Shown one piece after another: positions 19,221-26,998 of a stretch of 33,998 bases of DNA; the first letter of the stretch is position 1; every line of letters starts with the position of its first letter. The stretch covers positions 1 to 33,998 of the forward strand of contig LCMB01000001.1 in the NCBI GenBank assembly GCA_001002415.1, in the 5' to 3' direction. A program made the position numbers and the translations under genes. Origin of the DNA: Microgenomates group bacterium GW2011_GWF2_46_18 (GTDB lineage Bacteria > Patescibacteriota > Microgenomatia > UBA1400 > UBA12108). The notes below the pieces were generated by a model, which saw nothing but the letters and a program-made list of their open reading frames with translations, was not told the DNA's origin and did not search any database.

Positions 19221-20545
19221 AGTTTGTCCTTAATAATAGAGGCACGCAGGAGATTGCGAGTGACAAAGATGCCGGTAAAGAGGGAGATGGCGATACCTAG
19301 GAAAAGGGTAAGAGCAAACCCGCGCACCAGACCGGAACTGTTTAAGAAGCTCCATTCAAAAGGATTATAGAGAATAAAAGTGGTCATAAGGGTGGCGATA
19401 TTGGCATCTTTGATGGCATCCCAAGCTTTGCCAAACCCGAGTTCCATACTTTCCCGAAGATTGTTACCTTTCCGCCGCTCTTCTTTCATGCGTTCGAAGA
19501 TCAGAATATTGCTGTCGACGGCCATCCCGATAGAGAGGAGAAAACCAGCTAAGCCAGGGAGAGTGAGGGTGATTGGAACTAATTTATAGATAGCCAAAGT
19601 TAGGAGGGCGTAAATAATCAACCCGAGGTCAGCCACAAGGCCCAGCCAGCCATAGTTAAAAATCATAAAAATAGCTACCAGCCCCAAGCCGATTCCGCCG
19701 GCCCGAAGACTTTTGGTGACACTGACGGATCCCAGGGTGGGCGCAATGTTTTGCTGAGAGAGGACAGTAATTTTGACTGGGAGGGCACCGGCATTGAGGG
19801 TAATCGCCAGGTTTTTGGCTTCGTCAAGCGTGTACTCACCGGTAATCACGGCATTGCCACCCTCGATTTTGGCTTGGACCACCGGGGCGGAGAGAGGATA
19901 GTCATCTAGGAAAATGGCGAGTGGTTTACCGATGTTACGACCAGTGATTTCGGCAAATTTGGCCCCTCCGGCTTCGGAAAATTGGAGGGATACTTCGGGT
20001 TTGCCAGTGTTGGAACTAAAAGTCACACTGGCTTTTTTCAGATCGCTGCCGGATAAACCGGTGGAGAGAAAGTCGGAGTAAAGGGCGCTGTCGGTCGCTA
20101 CCGGGAGTTCACGAAAATCAAGTCGTGCGGTGCTACCGATTAGGGCAAGAGCTTGTTCGGGATTATCAACACCGGGGAGAGCAACGTGGATGCGATGGCT
20201 ATCACCGCTGATAGAGGTTTTAACGGTGGATTCGGTGACACCATAAAGGTCGACCCGGCGACTAATGACTTCACGGGCGGATTCGAGGGCATCGGTACGA
20301 TCGGCTGAGTCAAGAGAACTCATGTCGGCTTCGAGGATAACTTCGGTACCACCTCGCAAATCTAGTCCTTGTTTGATAGTTAAATCGCGCTCCCAAGAAC
20401 CTAGTTTTAGGGTCGGGCTAGTAATCACAAACGAGATGGGGCGGCCAAAAAAAGAGAAGTTGACAGGATAATTTTTGGGAGCATCGATAACAAGCGCCAA
20501 AGCGGTTAGGAGACCAATAAGAAAGAGATTGCGACGGAGTTTCAT
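19217..20545 (-). CDS. secD: Protein translocase subunit SecD
   Basis: SecD is the large partner of SecF. The 442-residue protein has an N-terminal helix, then IKQGLDLRGGTEVILEAD (about 58-75), the periplasmic P1 region with REVISRRVDLYGVTESTVK and VALPGVDNPEQALALIGSTARLDFREL, and six C-terminal helices with GMAVDSNILIFERMKEE and GFGKAWDAIKDANIATLMTTFILY. The size fits a compact SecD. The start has no SD, but TATACT ends 8 bases before the ATG, so it probably has its own leaderless promoter in the 16-bp gap behind the AbrB-type gene. Confidence 0.96.
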   Translation of the reverse strand: MKLRRNLFLIGLLTALALVIDAPKNYPVNFSFFGRPISFVITSPTLKLGSWERDLTIKQGLDLRGGTEVILEADMSSLDSADRTDALESAREVISRRVDLYGVTESTVKTSISGDSHRIHVALPGVDNPEQALALIGSTARLDFRELPVATDSALYSDFLSTGLSGSDLKKASVTFSSNTGKPEVSLQFSEAGGAKFAEITGRNIGKPLAIFLDDYPLSAPVVQAKIEGGNAVITGEYTLDEAKNLAITLNAGALPVKITVLSQQNIAPTLGSVSVTKSLRAGGIGLGLVAIFMIFNYGWLGLVADLGLIIYALLTLAIYKLVPITLTLPGLAGFLLSIGMAVDSNILIFERMKEERRKGNNLRESMELGFGKAWDAIKDANIATLMTTFILYNPFEWSFLNSSGLVRGFALTLFLGIAISLFTGIFVTRNLLRASIIKDKL

Positions 20546-20553
20546 AGAAAATA

Positions 20554-20559
20554 AGTATA
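20554..20559 (-). promoter_or_regulatory. -10 (TATACT) for secDF, leaderless
   Basis: TATACT on the minus strand ends 8 bases before the secD ATG, immediately after the stop of the AbrB-type gene. Confidence 0.55.
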
Positions 20560-20561
20560 CC

Positions 20562-20738
20562 TTAAGCAGCTAGTTTTAGCTGTTTTGTATGGGGGAAACG
20601 GACCGAGAGGATTTGAGTAGACTCTAAGTAGACTAGCTCCACGGGATCACCTTCTTCGAGAGCCAGCGCGCGGATAATTTCATGGGGGATAACAATACCT
20701 TTGGAGTTACCGATTTTGGTTATTTTGGTTGTGATCAT
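20562..20738 (-). CDS. SpoVT/AbrB-domain DNA-binding protein (58 aa)
   Basis: A 58-residue swapped-hairpin DNA-binding protein reads MITTKITKIGNSKGIVIPHE at its start, the classical AbrB/MazE pattern (K-x-G-NS-x-G-I-x-IP). It continues IIRALALEEGDPVEL and ends TKQLKLAA. Such proteins are antitoxins or transition-state regulators. There is no MazF, PIN or other toxin next to it. It overlaps the upstream winged-helix/nucleotidyltransferase gene by ATGA (20735-20738), so the two are made together. It may help regulate this operon, whose promoter carries an inverted repeat. The gene is easily missed because of its length. Confidence 0.85.
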   Translation of the reverse strand: MITTKITKIGNSKGIVIPHEIIRALALEEGDPVELVYLESTQILSVRFPHTKQLKLAA

Positions 20739-21316
20739 GCCACTAGATCTTCTTCATCACCAATAATCATGACGCGAGAACCTTCGAGAATGCGACCAAT
20801 AAAGGGGTCGTTATGGGTTTTGCGATACTCCAGCTCTTCGTTGGTCATAACTGTATAGTTGATTTCCCGGCCGAGCACGGCTTCTTGCTCTCTAATTAAC
20901 TCGGAGAGCTGGGGCAAGATAATCTCGCCAATGAGCAAAAGATCGACGGTATCTTTGGCGCGAGGCATGTGACGGACAAAGCGCCCAGAGATCATGGCAA
21001 ACTTGATGTGTCCCAGCTTGGGAGCAGAGTGACTGATGGCTTTGCCGAGACCGGTGGTTTTGCCAATCATACTCATTAGTTCTTTGTGAAAAAGATAGTT
21101 TTTGTTAAAGGTATAGTAGCGCCGGTTGCCGCGAGTTTCTTCTTTGACCATACCGCAGTCGTTCATGTGGATGAGTTCACGCCGGACGGCGTTAATTTCT
21201 TCGTCAATCTTGCGGGTGAGTTCTCGAATGTAGAACATGTCAGCGGGAGAACCCAAAAAAACTTCGAGTAATTTGATCCGAACTTTGGAAACAATGAAAT
21301 CAGTTAAATTGGCCAT
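20735..21316 (-). CDS. Winged-helix regulator fused to a degenerate nucleotidyltransferase domain
   Basis: From 21316 the product is 193 residues. The N-terminal ~90 residues form an ArsR/MarR-like winged helix (SKVRIKLLEVFLGSPADMFYIRELTRKIDEEINAVRRELIHMNDCGMVKEETRGNRRYY). The C-terminal half resembles the MNT-type nucleotidyltransferase fold (DTVDLLLIGEIILPQLSELI ... GREINYTVMTNEELEYR). The usual GS-x10-DxD site is not complete: only one Asp of the pair is seen, so catalysis is doubtful. Such fusions are frequent in Patescibacteria, with no known role. The SD AAGGGAG places the start at 21316; the longer frame to 21370 runs through the promoter. It overlaps the AbrB-type gene downstream. Confidence 0.82.
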   Translation of the reverse strand: MANLTDFIVSKVRIKLLEVFLGSPADMFYIRELTRKIDEEINAVRRELIHMNDCGMVKEETRGNRRYYTFNKNYLFHKELMSMIGKTTGLGKAISHSAPKLGHIKFAMISGRFVRHMPRAKDTVDLLLIGEIILPQLSELIREQEAVLGREINYTVMTNEELEYRKTHNDPFIGRILEGSRVMIIGDEEDLVA

Positions 21317-21342
21317 ATGACTCCCTTCGGTCGTATAGTGAA

Positions 21343-21370
21343 ATTGTACAGCAAAAGTACTCGTGTACAA
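21343..21370 (-). promoter_or_regulatory. Promoter and inverted-repeat operator of the regulator operon
   Basis: TTGTAC (21344-21349) and GTACAA (21365-21370) form an inverted repeat with 15 bases between, centres 21 bp apart (two helical turns). On the minus strand the outer half is a -35-like TTGTAC and the inner half overlaps the -10 TACAAT (21343-21348), spacer 16. Binding would block the promoter, which suggests autorepression. Here a ~20-base leader with SD follows, unlike the leaderless genes. Confidence 0.5.
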
Positions 21371-21401
21371 AGATAGATCAAACTACTCGAACTGAGTCAA
21401 A

Positions 21402-22604
21402 TCAATACTTGACTTCGTTATCGGAGGGCAAAACCTCGATCATGAGTCGGCCGCGGTTGAAAGAGATTTTCTTACCCTTGGAGTCGGTAAAGACAGTGCG
21501 GCTCTCGCGATCTTTTTTGCTCCAGGTGATTTCGGTGGCGGTGCCGTCTTGGAAGAGCAGGCCTTTACCGGTCCCAATCACTTCGTAGAGCATGTGTTTG
21601 TGATCGTCTAAGGGACCCAATTCTTTGACAAACTGGATCACGATAGCTTTGGCGGTTAGCGTAGATTGGTTGTTCAAATCCTGGTGGGGAGAACCACCAT
21701 TGGTGCGAGAGTAGTTATTGGATCCGGCATCATAATTCCAGGTGACGTCGAAGTCGTGATAACTTTCCCAAAACCCAAAAGAAATGGTGTTGGTGGTTCC
21801 ACGCTTATCGGAATTGGCATCGTCCTTCCAGGTGAAGGGCACAAACTTATCTTTCCATTCGAGCTTTCCATCAGGAGATTTATTGGTCCAACCCCGACCA
21901 GCAGCAAACTTCCAGAGTTTTTCGCTACTACTATACATGGTGTGTTCGGTGGCTACCGTACGACCAAGCCTCTCGTAGTCGCGCCAGTAGGTGGGAAAGC
22001 CGATACTAAATTGGTTCAAGTCATTACCTTTGCTGCCGACCCAACCATAGGAAGAGAGCTGTTCCAAGGCTTGAACACGTTTATCGGTTGTACAGGTTTT
22101 ACCCCCATCGGCACTACTACAGTTGGCTCCACCGACGTGAGCATAGAGCGGATAGTTGTATTCGGAAGCAAGATTGACAAAGGGAGTACGGGCCGAGCGG
22201 ACCGGGCCAAGAATGGTATCTTGGGCTGAAACTCCACACAGATAGACGGCGCCAAAACGGGTGACCCCGCCTTCGGCTACCATTTCGTAGATAATGTCTG
22301 CAGAAGACAGTCCAGATTGAGGACGTGCATCGACTGAATTTTCAATCATCACATAAAGAGGCCGACGAGCACTCCAGACTTTTTGTTCGGCCACGGTATA
22401 CATCGCGCCATTAATGGGGCATTCGGCAGTTTTGAGAGCATTGGGATCAATATTTAACCCACCACCAATACCAGGGGTGGCGGCAGGAGAAATGGGACCA
22501 GAATCGGAGGAGTAGAGGTAAAGAGTGGTGGCGTAACTGGCACCACCTGAGAGCAAAAAGGCAAGTAAACCAAATAACAGACCTTTGATGAGTGGATTTT
22601 TCAT
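21402..22604 (-). CDS. DUF3048 (YerB-like) secreted protein
   Basis: The 400-residue extracytoplasmic protein has an N-terminal membrane segment (about 7-30, LIKGLLFGLLAFLLSGGASYATTLYLY). The DUF3048 signature is RRPLYVMIENSVDARPQSGLSSADIIYEMVAEGGVTRFGAVYL, with ILGPVRSARTPFVNLASEYNYPLYAHVGG after it. The DUF3048_C part spans about residues 270-395 (AIVIQFVKEL ... GTGKGLLFQDGTATEITWSKKDR). YerB-type proteins are lipoproteins or anchored proteins of unknown envelope function in Gram-positives. This one lacks a clear lipobox. The SD AAAGGAG is 10 bases upstream. It follows the DUF4446 gene by 15 bp and is probably co-transcribed. Confidence 0.9.
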   Translation of the reverse strand: MKNPLIKGLLFGLLAFLLSGGASYATTLYLYSSDSGPISPAATPGIGGGLNIDPNALKTAECPINGAMYTVAEQKVWSARRPLYVMIENSVDARPQSGLSSADIIYEMVAEGGVTRFGAVYLCGVSAQDTILGPVRSARTPFVNLASEYNYPLYAHVGGANCSSADGGKTCTTDKRVQALEQLSSYGWVGSKGNDLNQFSIGFPTYWRDYERLGRTVATEHTMYSSSEKLWKFAAGRGWTNKSPDGKLEWKDKFVPFTWKDDANSDKRGTTNTISFGFWESYHDFDVTWNYDAGSNNYSRTNGGSPHQDLNNQSTLTAKAIVIQFVKELGPLDDHKHMLYEVIGTGKGLLFQDGTATEITWSKKDRESRTVFTDSKGKKISFNRGRLMIEVLPSDNEVKY

Positions 22605-22619
22605 AAGAATCGGGCTCCT

Positions 22620-23081
22620 TTAGCGTTTGATAATTTTCTGCTCTTCTTTGGAAAGTGGGTGATCGATACCGACCCCACCCTTTACTGATTTTACATAGAA
22701 ACGAGTATTTTCTCTACTGTGAAGTGAGGTGATCACTACTCCATCGGAATTACCGTCGAGAATAGCCAAAATAAAGCTTTGATCGCCGCCGGTATCACCA
22801 AAAGGATTAAAGCGTTTAAGAGTCAAGTGCTGTAAATGGAGGCGAGTGGCGTCGGTAAGCTTTTTGAGGTCAGCCTTGGTAGTTAGGCTGCGAGCTTCAT
22901 GTTCGGAGAGCGTCCGCTGGATACCTTCGAGGACCCGCATCAAAGATTTGGGTTCGACTCCATGAGTTAGGGAGTTATAGTGGCGAGAAAGTTTGGCAAC
23001 CCAGACGAGAAGAAGCATGTTAATTAAAAGCGCAAGCCCGGCGAGGGCATAGGCGAGAGCGAGATCAGATGCAAATGGCAT
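22620..23081 (-). CDS. DUF4446-family membrane-anchored protein
   Basis: From 23081 the product is 153 residues. It has an N-terminal helix (about 8-30, LALAYALAGLALLINMLLLVWVA), a short coiled-coil region (HYNSLTHGVEPKSLMRVLEGIQRTLSEHE), and the DUF4446 core: LKRFNPFGDTGGDQSFILAILDGNSDGVVITSLHSRENTRFYVKSVKGG, ending HPLSKEEQKII. This family sits near cell-wall or chromosome-partition genes in Firmicutes and Patescibacteria and has no known activity. The start is supported by TGC TATCAT ending 7 bases upstream (leaderless). The longer frame would overlap the divergent protease gene. Confidence 0.9.
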   Translation of the reverse strand: MPFASDLALAYALAGLALLINMLLLVWVAKLSRHYNSLTHGVEPKSLMRVLEGIQRTLSEHEARSLTTKADLKKLTDATRLHLQHLTLKRFNPFGDTGGDQSFILAILDGNSDGVVITSLHSRENTRFYVKSVKGGVGIDHPLSKEEQKIIKR

Positions 23082-23088
23082 AAGATAT

Positions 23089-23094
23089 ATGATA
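23089..23094 (-). promoter_or_regulatory. Extended -10 (TGC TATCAT) for the DUF4446 operon, overlapping a plus-strand TATGAT
   Basis: TATCAT on the minus strand ends 7 bases before the ATG at 23081. The opposite strand reads TATGAT (23088-23093) in front of the protease gene. The two start codons are only 15 bp apart (24 bp if the protease starts at 23106). Confidence 0.5.
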
Positions 23095-23096
23095 GC

Positions 23097-23702
23097 ATGG
23101 AAGACATGGCGAGCATAAGTTATGACACACACGGATTGGATGAAGGAATTGAAGCGGGGACTAAATTGGGAGCAATTTTAAAGATTGTCTCGTTGTTTGC
23201 GTTTGCGGGGGTAATTGGAGTGTTTTTGCTGATTAGAGGAGTGGGGCGCGGGAAAGTAAACCAAGTTTCAATTAACAATAGTTTTGGACAGATAGAGTAC
23301 AAAATCCCATATAAAAATACCTTGTATGAAAACTTTGGGTTTGTGCAAGAACCCAAGGTAACGGTGCCTTTGAAAACTTTGTCAGGATATGTGGATACAA
23401 CGTTTTTACTAGATTCGGGAGCGGTTGTCTCAACTCTACCTTTACAGGCGGCACATGATACAGGAGTGGATTTGGCCAAAGCCAAGCGGATTACTTTGCA
23501 GGGTTTCTCAGGAGTCCCGGCATTTGCTTATCTGGACAAGATTGTTCTTCAGTTAGCTGGGCAAGAGATTGAGTTCCCCGCAACTTTTACAGAGAGCAAT
23601 TCGACCACTTATATTCTGGGAAGAAAGGGTTTGTTCGATGACTTTACGATTAATTTTGACCACCAGGACCGCGTAATTACTATTAAGGGTCAAGCGAAAT
23701 AA
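23097..23702 (+). CDS. Membrane-anchored retropepsin-like aspartic protease
   Basis: The 201-residue single-domain aspartic protease belongs to clan AA. One membrane helix (about 27-48, GAILKIVSLFAFAGVIGVFLLI) is followed by an extracytoplasmic domain. The catalytic signature is TFLLDSGAVVSTLP (D106-S-G108), preceded by the VPLKTLSGYVDT strand, with YILGRKGLFDDFTINFDHQDRVITI as the second psi-loop. With one DSG per chain it should act as a homodimer. The target is unknown. Starts at 23097 and 23106 are both possible: the first sits three bases after TATGAT, the second has a weak GGAAG. It is followed 20 bp later by the IPT/TIG gene. Confidence 0.85.
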   Translation: MEDMASISYDTHGLDEGIEAGTKLGAILKIVSLFAFAGVIGVFLLIRGVGRGKVNQVSINNSFGQIEYKIPYKNTLYENFGFVQEPKVTVPLKTLSGYVDTTFLLDSGAVVSTLPLQAAHDTGVDLAKAKRITLQGFSGVPAFAYLDKIVLQLAGQEIEFPATFTESNSTTYILGRKGLFDDFTINFDHQDRVITIKGQAK

Positions 23703-23722
23703 GGGATATAATAAGGAGAAAT

Positions 23723-24544
23723 ATGGCGGAAAATTTTTACGAGCGAGTTAACAACACTTTGACATGGAAGCGGATTGTGGGTTTTAACGTGATTTTATTT
23801 CTGGTGATGATTATTCCCCTCTCAATCCAATTAGCTCAACAAGATACGGAAAATCGATCGGGAGCGGCAGGCGAAGTGGAAGCTCCAGTTGTGACACCTC
23901 CACCCAATTATCCCAATAGCCCCCCCAGAATTGAACGAGTCAACGCTTTTTTTGGGAAAACTGGAGATACGGTCGTAGTCTTGGGAGCGAATTTTGGCGA
24001 GTATAAATGGGGGAGCAAAGTGTATGTGGGAAATGTGGAAGCAATGGATTCGGCAATCGTCAGGTGGAGTAATAGTGTACTGGAAGTAAAAATCCCGGAT
24101 TCGGCGCGCACTGGCAAAGTCTGGGTGACCGTGAACGGGAATCGGGCTGACTGGGAAGGCAACTTGCTACTATATGACGTCACGAGGTCGGCACAAGTAG
24201 GACTGCGGAAGGTTGAGAGCGGGAAGGTAGCAGTATATGTCAGTAACGCCGCGGGGACAGTGCGAGGAATGGTGGAATTGGGATACGTGAGTGAACCGTT
24301 GATTATTACACCGGGGGATAACGTGCAAGTCACAGCGCAAACGGCGGGGGCCGATTCTTTGGGCAAAAAGATGCAGATTACCTGGCAGGCGGGGGGAGAA
24401 TTAACCAGTACTCAAACAACTCTCTTTACGGTGAGTTATCCAGGGATCGGCTCACTGGAGCTCCTCCGGATGGAAATGTTCAGTGCTAGTGGCGGATTAA
24501 TCCCGGTTTACGCAAATCCACTCAATGTTAAAGTCTTACCCTAA
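23723..24544 (+). CDS. Membrane-anchored IPT/TIG-domain protein
   Basis: The 273-residue protein has an N-terminal cytoplasmic stretch, one membrane helix (about 18-38, RIVGFNVILFLVMIIPLSIQL), a Pro-rich linker (VVTPPPNYPNSPPRIERV), and an IPT/TIG immunoglobulin-like domain at about 68-150. That domain opens with FFGKTGDTVVVLGANFG and has VYVGNVEAMDSAIVRWSNSVLEVKIPDSARTGKVWVTVNGNRADW, the textbook IPT pattern. A second beta-rich region follows to the C-terminus. It is probably an extracellular adhesive or scaffold protein. SD AAGGAG precedes the ATG; it is the second gene of a unit with the retropepsin-like protease, a possible processing partner (inference). The stop overlaps the convergent uppP stop. 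Confidence 0.88.
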   Translation: MAENFYERVNNTLTWKRIVGFNVILFLVMIIPLSIQLAQQDTENRSGAAGEVEAPVVTPPPNYPNSPPRIERVNAFFGKTGDTVVVLGANFGEYKWGSKVYVGNVEAMDSAIVRWSNSVLEVKIPDSARTGKVWVTVNGNRADWEGNLLLYDVTRSAQVGLRKVESGKVAVYVSNAAGTVRGMVELGYVSEPLIITPGDNVQVTAQTAGADSLGKKMQITWQAGGELTSTQTTLFTVSYPGIGSLELLRMEMFSASGGLIPVYANPLNVKVLP

Positions 24545-25311
24545 AGAGCTAGAAGTGTTCCCACAATCAGTCGGTACCAAGCAAAAAGTCTCAGGGTGTG
24601 GGTACGAAGGAACAAAAGAAGCCAATGGACGACAAAGTAGGCAGTAATAAAGGCACTGACAAAACCAATTAGGAGAGGAAGAAAATAAGGACTGCTACCG
24701 ATAAATAAGTGACGGCCTTGATAAAGGTCAAGGGCGCTAGCGGCAAGAATGGTGGGGATAGAGAGAAGGAATGTATAGCGGGCGGATTCGTCACGGCGGT
24801 AACCAAGTAAAAGCATAATGATAAGGACAATACCCGAGCGAGAAACTCCGGGAATAATCGCTAAGGCTTGAGCAAAGCCAATTAAGACCGCATGCTGATT
24901 GGTTAAGTCGGCAAGTTCATAATGAAGAACCAAGTGCTTGCGGGCAAGCAAAGCTTCCAGTAGAAAAAAGACTAATCCAATGGCAATAAAGACACTAAGT
25001 TGGAGAGAGGAATTGAGAAAAAAAGTTCCTTTAATAATGGGGTAAAGGAGGCCGCCGAGGATGGCGGTCGGGACAAAGGAAATTATGGTGAGAGAGAGCA
25101 AGCGGGAATTGTGTAATAAGGTCTTGGTATAGATAAATAAGAGAGAAAGAATGGCGCCAGACTGAATAACTACCTCAAAAAGAGAGATAAACTCGGTTTG
25201 GGTAAGACCAAGCAGCCGACTGGCAGTAATCAAATGAAAAGTTGAGGAGACGGGCAAAAATTCGGTCAAACCTTCAATGATGCCCAGAATAAGGCTGTGA
25301 AGAATAGTCAT
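24541..25311 (-). CDS. uppP: Undecaprenyl-diphosphatase UppP (BacA)
   Basis: This membrane phosphatase recycles undecaprenyl diphosphate to the monophosphate lipid carrier for peptidoglycan and other envelope polymers. The 256-residue, roughly eight-helix protein shows both signatures: GIIEGLTEFLPVSSTFHLI (residues 10-28) and IPGVSRSGIVLIIMLLLGYRRDESARYTFLLSIP (about 153-186). The first motif reads STFHL where STGHL is usual, a Gly-to-Phe change next to the catalytic region that deserves a look. It is the last gene of the minus-strand run that starts with the ABC exporter, 6 bp after the TM-helix protein stop. No SD is visible; translation may depend on coupling. Confidence 0.94.
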   Translation of the reverse strand: MTILHSLILGIIEGLTEFLPVSSTFHLITASRLLGLTQTEFISLFEVVIQSGAILSLLFIYTKTLLHNSRLLSLTIISFVPTAILGGLLYPIIKGTFFLNSSLQLSVFIAIGLVFFLLEALLARKHLVLHYELADLTNQHAVLIGFAQALAIIPGVSRSGIVLIIMLLLGYRRDESARYTFLLSIPTILAASALDLYQGRHLFIGSSPYFLPLLIGFVSAFITAYFVVHWLLLFLRTHTLRLFAWYRLIVGTLLAL

Positions 25312-25317
25312 GAAGAA

Positions 25318-26010
25318 TTATTTTTTTAGGTCGTGTTGGACGTCTTTATACCAGTCGGAGAGAATTTTGCCGACCAAGTCTTTGGCACCCAGGCCGATGG
25401 CCAAACCAAACCCAAGAGCCAACATGGCAATGAGACCGATAAAGAGGATGTTAACAAAGCTTTCGGCAATTTTGAGTTCGGAGAAAGCGGCTAAGGTAGC
25501 GATAGTAATGACGGCGTAACTGGCAATTTTGCCCATGAGGCGGGAGGTTTTGAGATCAACTGAGGCCAACGCCCCCTTGACGAAACCTTCCACTAGGCCG
25601 GCCAAAAGAACCCCCAGGGCTAGGACAATGACAGCTGAGAGAACATGGGGAACATAGGCGAGAATACCGCCCAAAACAGCCGAGACGGCTTGAAGACCAA
25701 TAATATTGGTGGCGGCAATAAAGAAAGTCAATACAATCAACCATTTGAAAATGGAGCCAATGATAATTTCGAGCTTCTGGGTAACTTCGGCTTTGAGAAG
25801 AAAGTTCTTAAATTTGGTGTCTTTGATGAAAGAATCAAGTTTGAGTAATTGAAGAGCTTTAACAACTAAGGTACTCACCCACTGACCAATAATGATACCG
25901 AGTAAGGCTACCAGTAGTCCTCCTATTAGATTGGGAAGAAAAGCAAAGCTGGACCCAATGGTATTTTGCCAAACCGATACTAAAGCTTGCTGCCAAAGAG
26001 AAATATCCAT
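25318..26010 (-). CDS. Conserved-TM-helix repeat protein (MscS/CmpX-related)
   Basis: The 230-residue polytopic membrane protein is built from two similar segments: FLPNLIGGLLVALLGIIIGQWVSTLVVKALQLLKLD (about 24-59) and AYVPHVLSAVIVLALGVLLAGLVEGFVKGAL (about 118-148). This is the TM_helix repeat also found at the front of some MscS-type proteins. There is no MscS beta domain after it, so it is not itself a recognisable channel. The SD GAGGAGGT is strong. A TATAAT lies ~22 bases upstream of the ATG inside the end of the preceding gene, so it may have an extra promoter. The role is unknown; osmotic or membrane-stress function is a guess from relatives. Confidence 0.82.
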   Translation of the reverse strand: MDISLWQQALVSVWQNTIGSSFAFLPNLIGGLLVALLGIIIGQWVSTLVVKALQLLKLDSFIKDTKFKNFLLKAEVTQKLEIIIGSIFKWLIVLTFFIAATNIIGLQAVSAVLGGILAYVPHVLSAVIVLALGVLLAGLVEGFVKGALASVDLKTSRLMGKIASYAVITIATLAAFSELKIAESFVNILFIGLIAMLALGFGLAIGLGAKDLVGKILSDWYKDVQHDLKK

Positions 26011-26023
26011 AGAACCTCCTCAA

Positions 26024-26998
26024 CTAGTTTTTATTATATTCAACGACGATGGTTTGGATGGTTAAAAAGACTGGCATCGCAAGAACAGCTCCCGCAATCC
26101 CGCCAAGAGTATAACCAATTAGTAAAACTAAAATGGTTACCAACGGTTTGGTACCAGTCGCTGACTGCATAATTTTGGGAACAATAAGGTTGTTTTCTAG
26201 TTGTTGAATCAAAATACTCATAGCCAAGGCACCTAATCCAACGATGGGAGAGACAGTCAGACCCATTAAAATCGCCGGAATGGCCGCGATGGTTGGCCCG
26301 ATATTGGGGACCGCTTCGAGTAATCCTGAAAGGACGGCAATGGGGAGGGCATAGGGAATCCCAAGCAAAATTAGTCCGAGGTAGGTCATGAGGCCAATGA
26401 TCCCCATCAGCAAGAGTTCACCGCGAACCCAACCACCGACTTGACTCTCAACAGCGAGAACGAGCCCTTCGGCGCGTTCTTCGGCTTTCTCGCGTGGGAA
26501 GAAACGCAAGAGATATTTGTGGAGATGGGGGCGTTCGAGCGTGAGATAGTAGGCCAAAAAGAAAACGGCCAAGATGTTAATAATGTTATCAAAGAGACCG
26601 GCGGCGAGTTTGAGAATATTACTGGGAATACTACTAAAGTAACTGCCAGCGACACTAGGGTCAAACTGAGTGTTAAAAACCCCTTCGAGGTTATGCAGGT
26701 AAATGGGAATCATTTGGGTTAATCCACGGGTCTGTTCAATGACGGCAGGAACTAGAGAGGCCACGACGGTAGTTAGGAGAGTAATTATTCCAATGTAGAC
26801 CACCAACATAATAAGAAGTGAGGGAATCCGAATTTTTTTGCCTAATTTGATTAGGGGGTTAACGGCAGTCATCAAAATAAAGGAGATAAATATTAAAATG
26901 ATAATGCTGCGAATCTGGTAAAGGAGCCAGAGAGCAAGCAAGAAGAAAACACTAAAAATGATAGTTCGATTGGAAATGTCAATTCTTTGGGTAGTCAT
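26024..26998 (-). CDS. AI-2E/PerM-family transporter
   Basis: The 324-residue membrane protein belongs to the AI-2E transporter (PerM/YdiK) family. It has two N-terminal helices, a soluble amphipathic region (about 80-150), and a C-terminal bundle with the family signature SGLLEAVPNIGPTIAAIPAILMGL and LIQQLENNLIVPKIMQ (about 225-285). Members export small molecules or ions; the substrate cannot be inferred, and quorum-sensing function should not be assumed. SD AAGGAGG precedes the ATG. Its first 20 bases lie inside the 3' end of miaA, indicating coupling. Confidence 0.92.
   Translation of the reverse strand: MTTQRIDISNRTIIFSVFFLLALWLLYQIRSIIILIFISFILMTAVNPLIKLGKKIRIPSLLIMLVVYIGIITLLTTVVASLVPAVIEQTRGLTQMIPIYLHNLEGVFNTQFDPSVAGSYFSSIPSNILKLAAGLFDNIINILAVFFLAYYLTLERPHLHKYLLRFFPREKAEERAEGLVLAVESQVGGWVRGELLLMGIIGLMTYLGLILLGIPYALPIAVLSGLLEAVPNIGPTIAAIPAILMGLTVSPIVGLGALAMSILIQQLENNLIVPKIMQSATGTKPLVTILVLLIGYTLGGIAGAVLAMPVFLTIQTIVVEYNKN

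Noticed and set aside
20562-21316. Toxin-antitoxin module
   Set aside because: The AbrB-type protein is antitoxin-like, but the partner is a winged-helix/nucleotidyltransferase fusion with an incomplete active site. No MazF, PIN or RelE-type toxin is adjacent.
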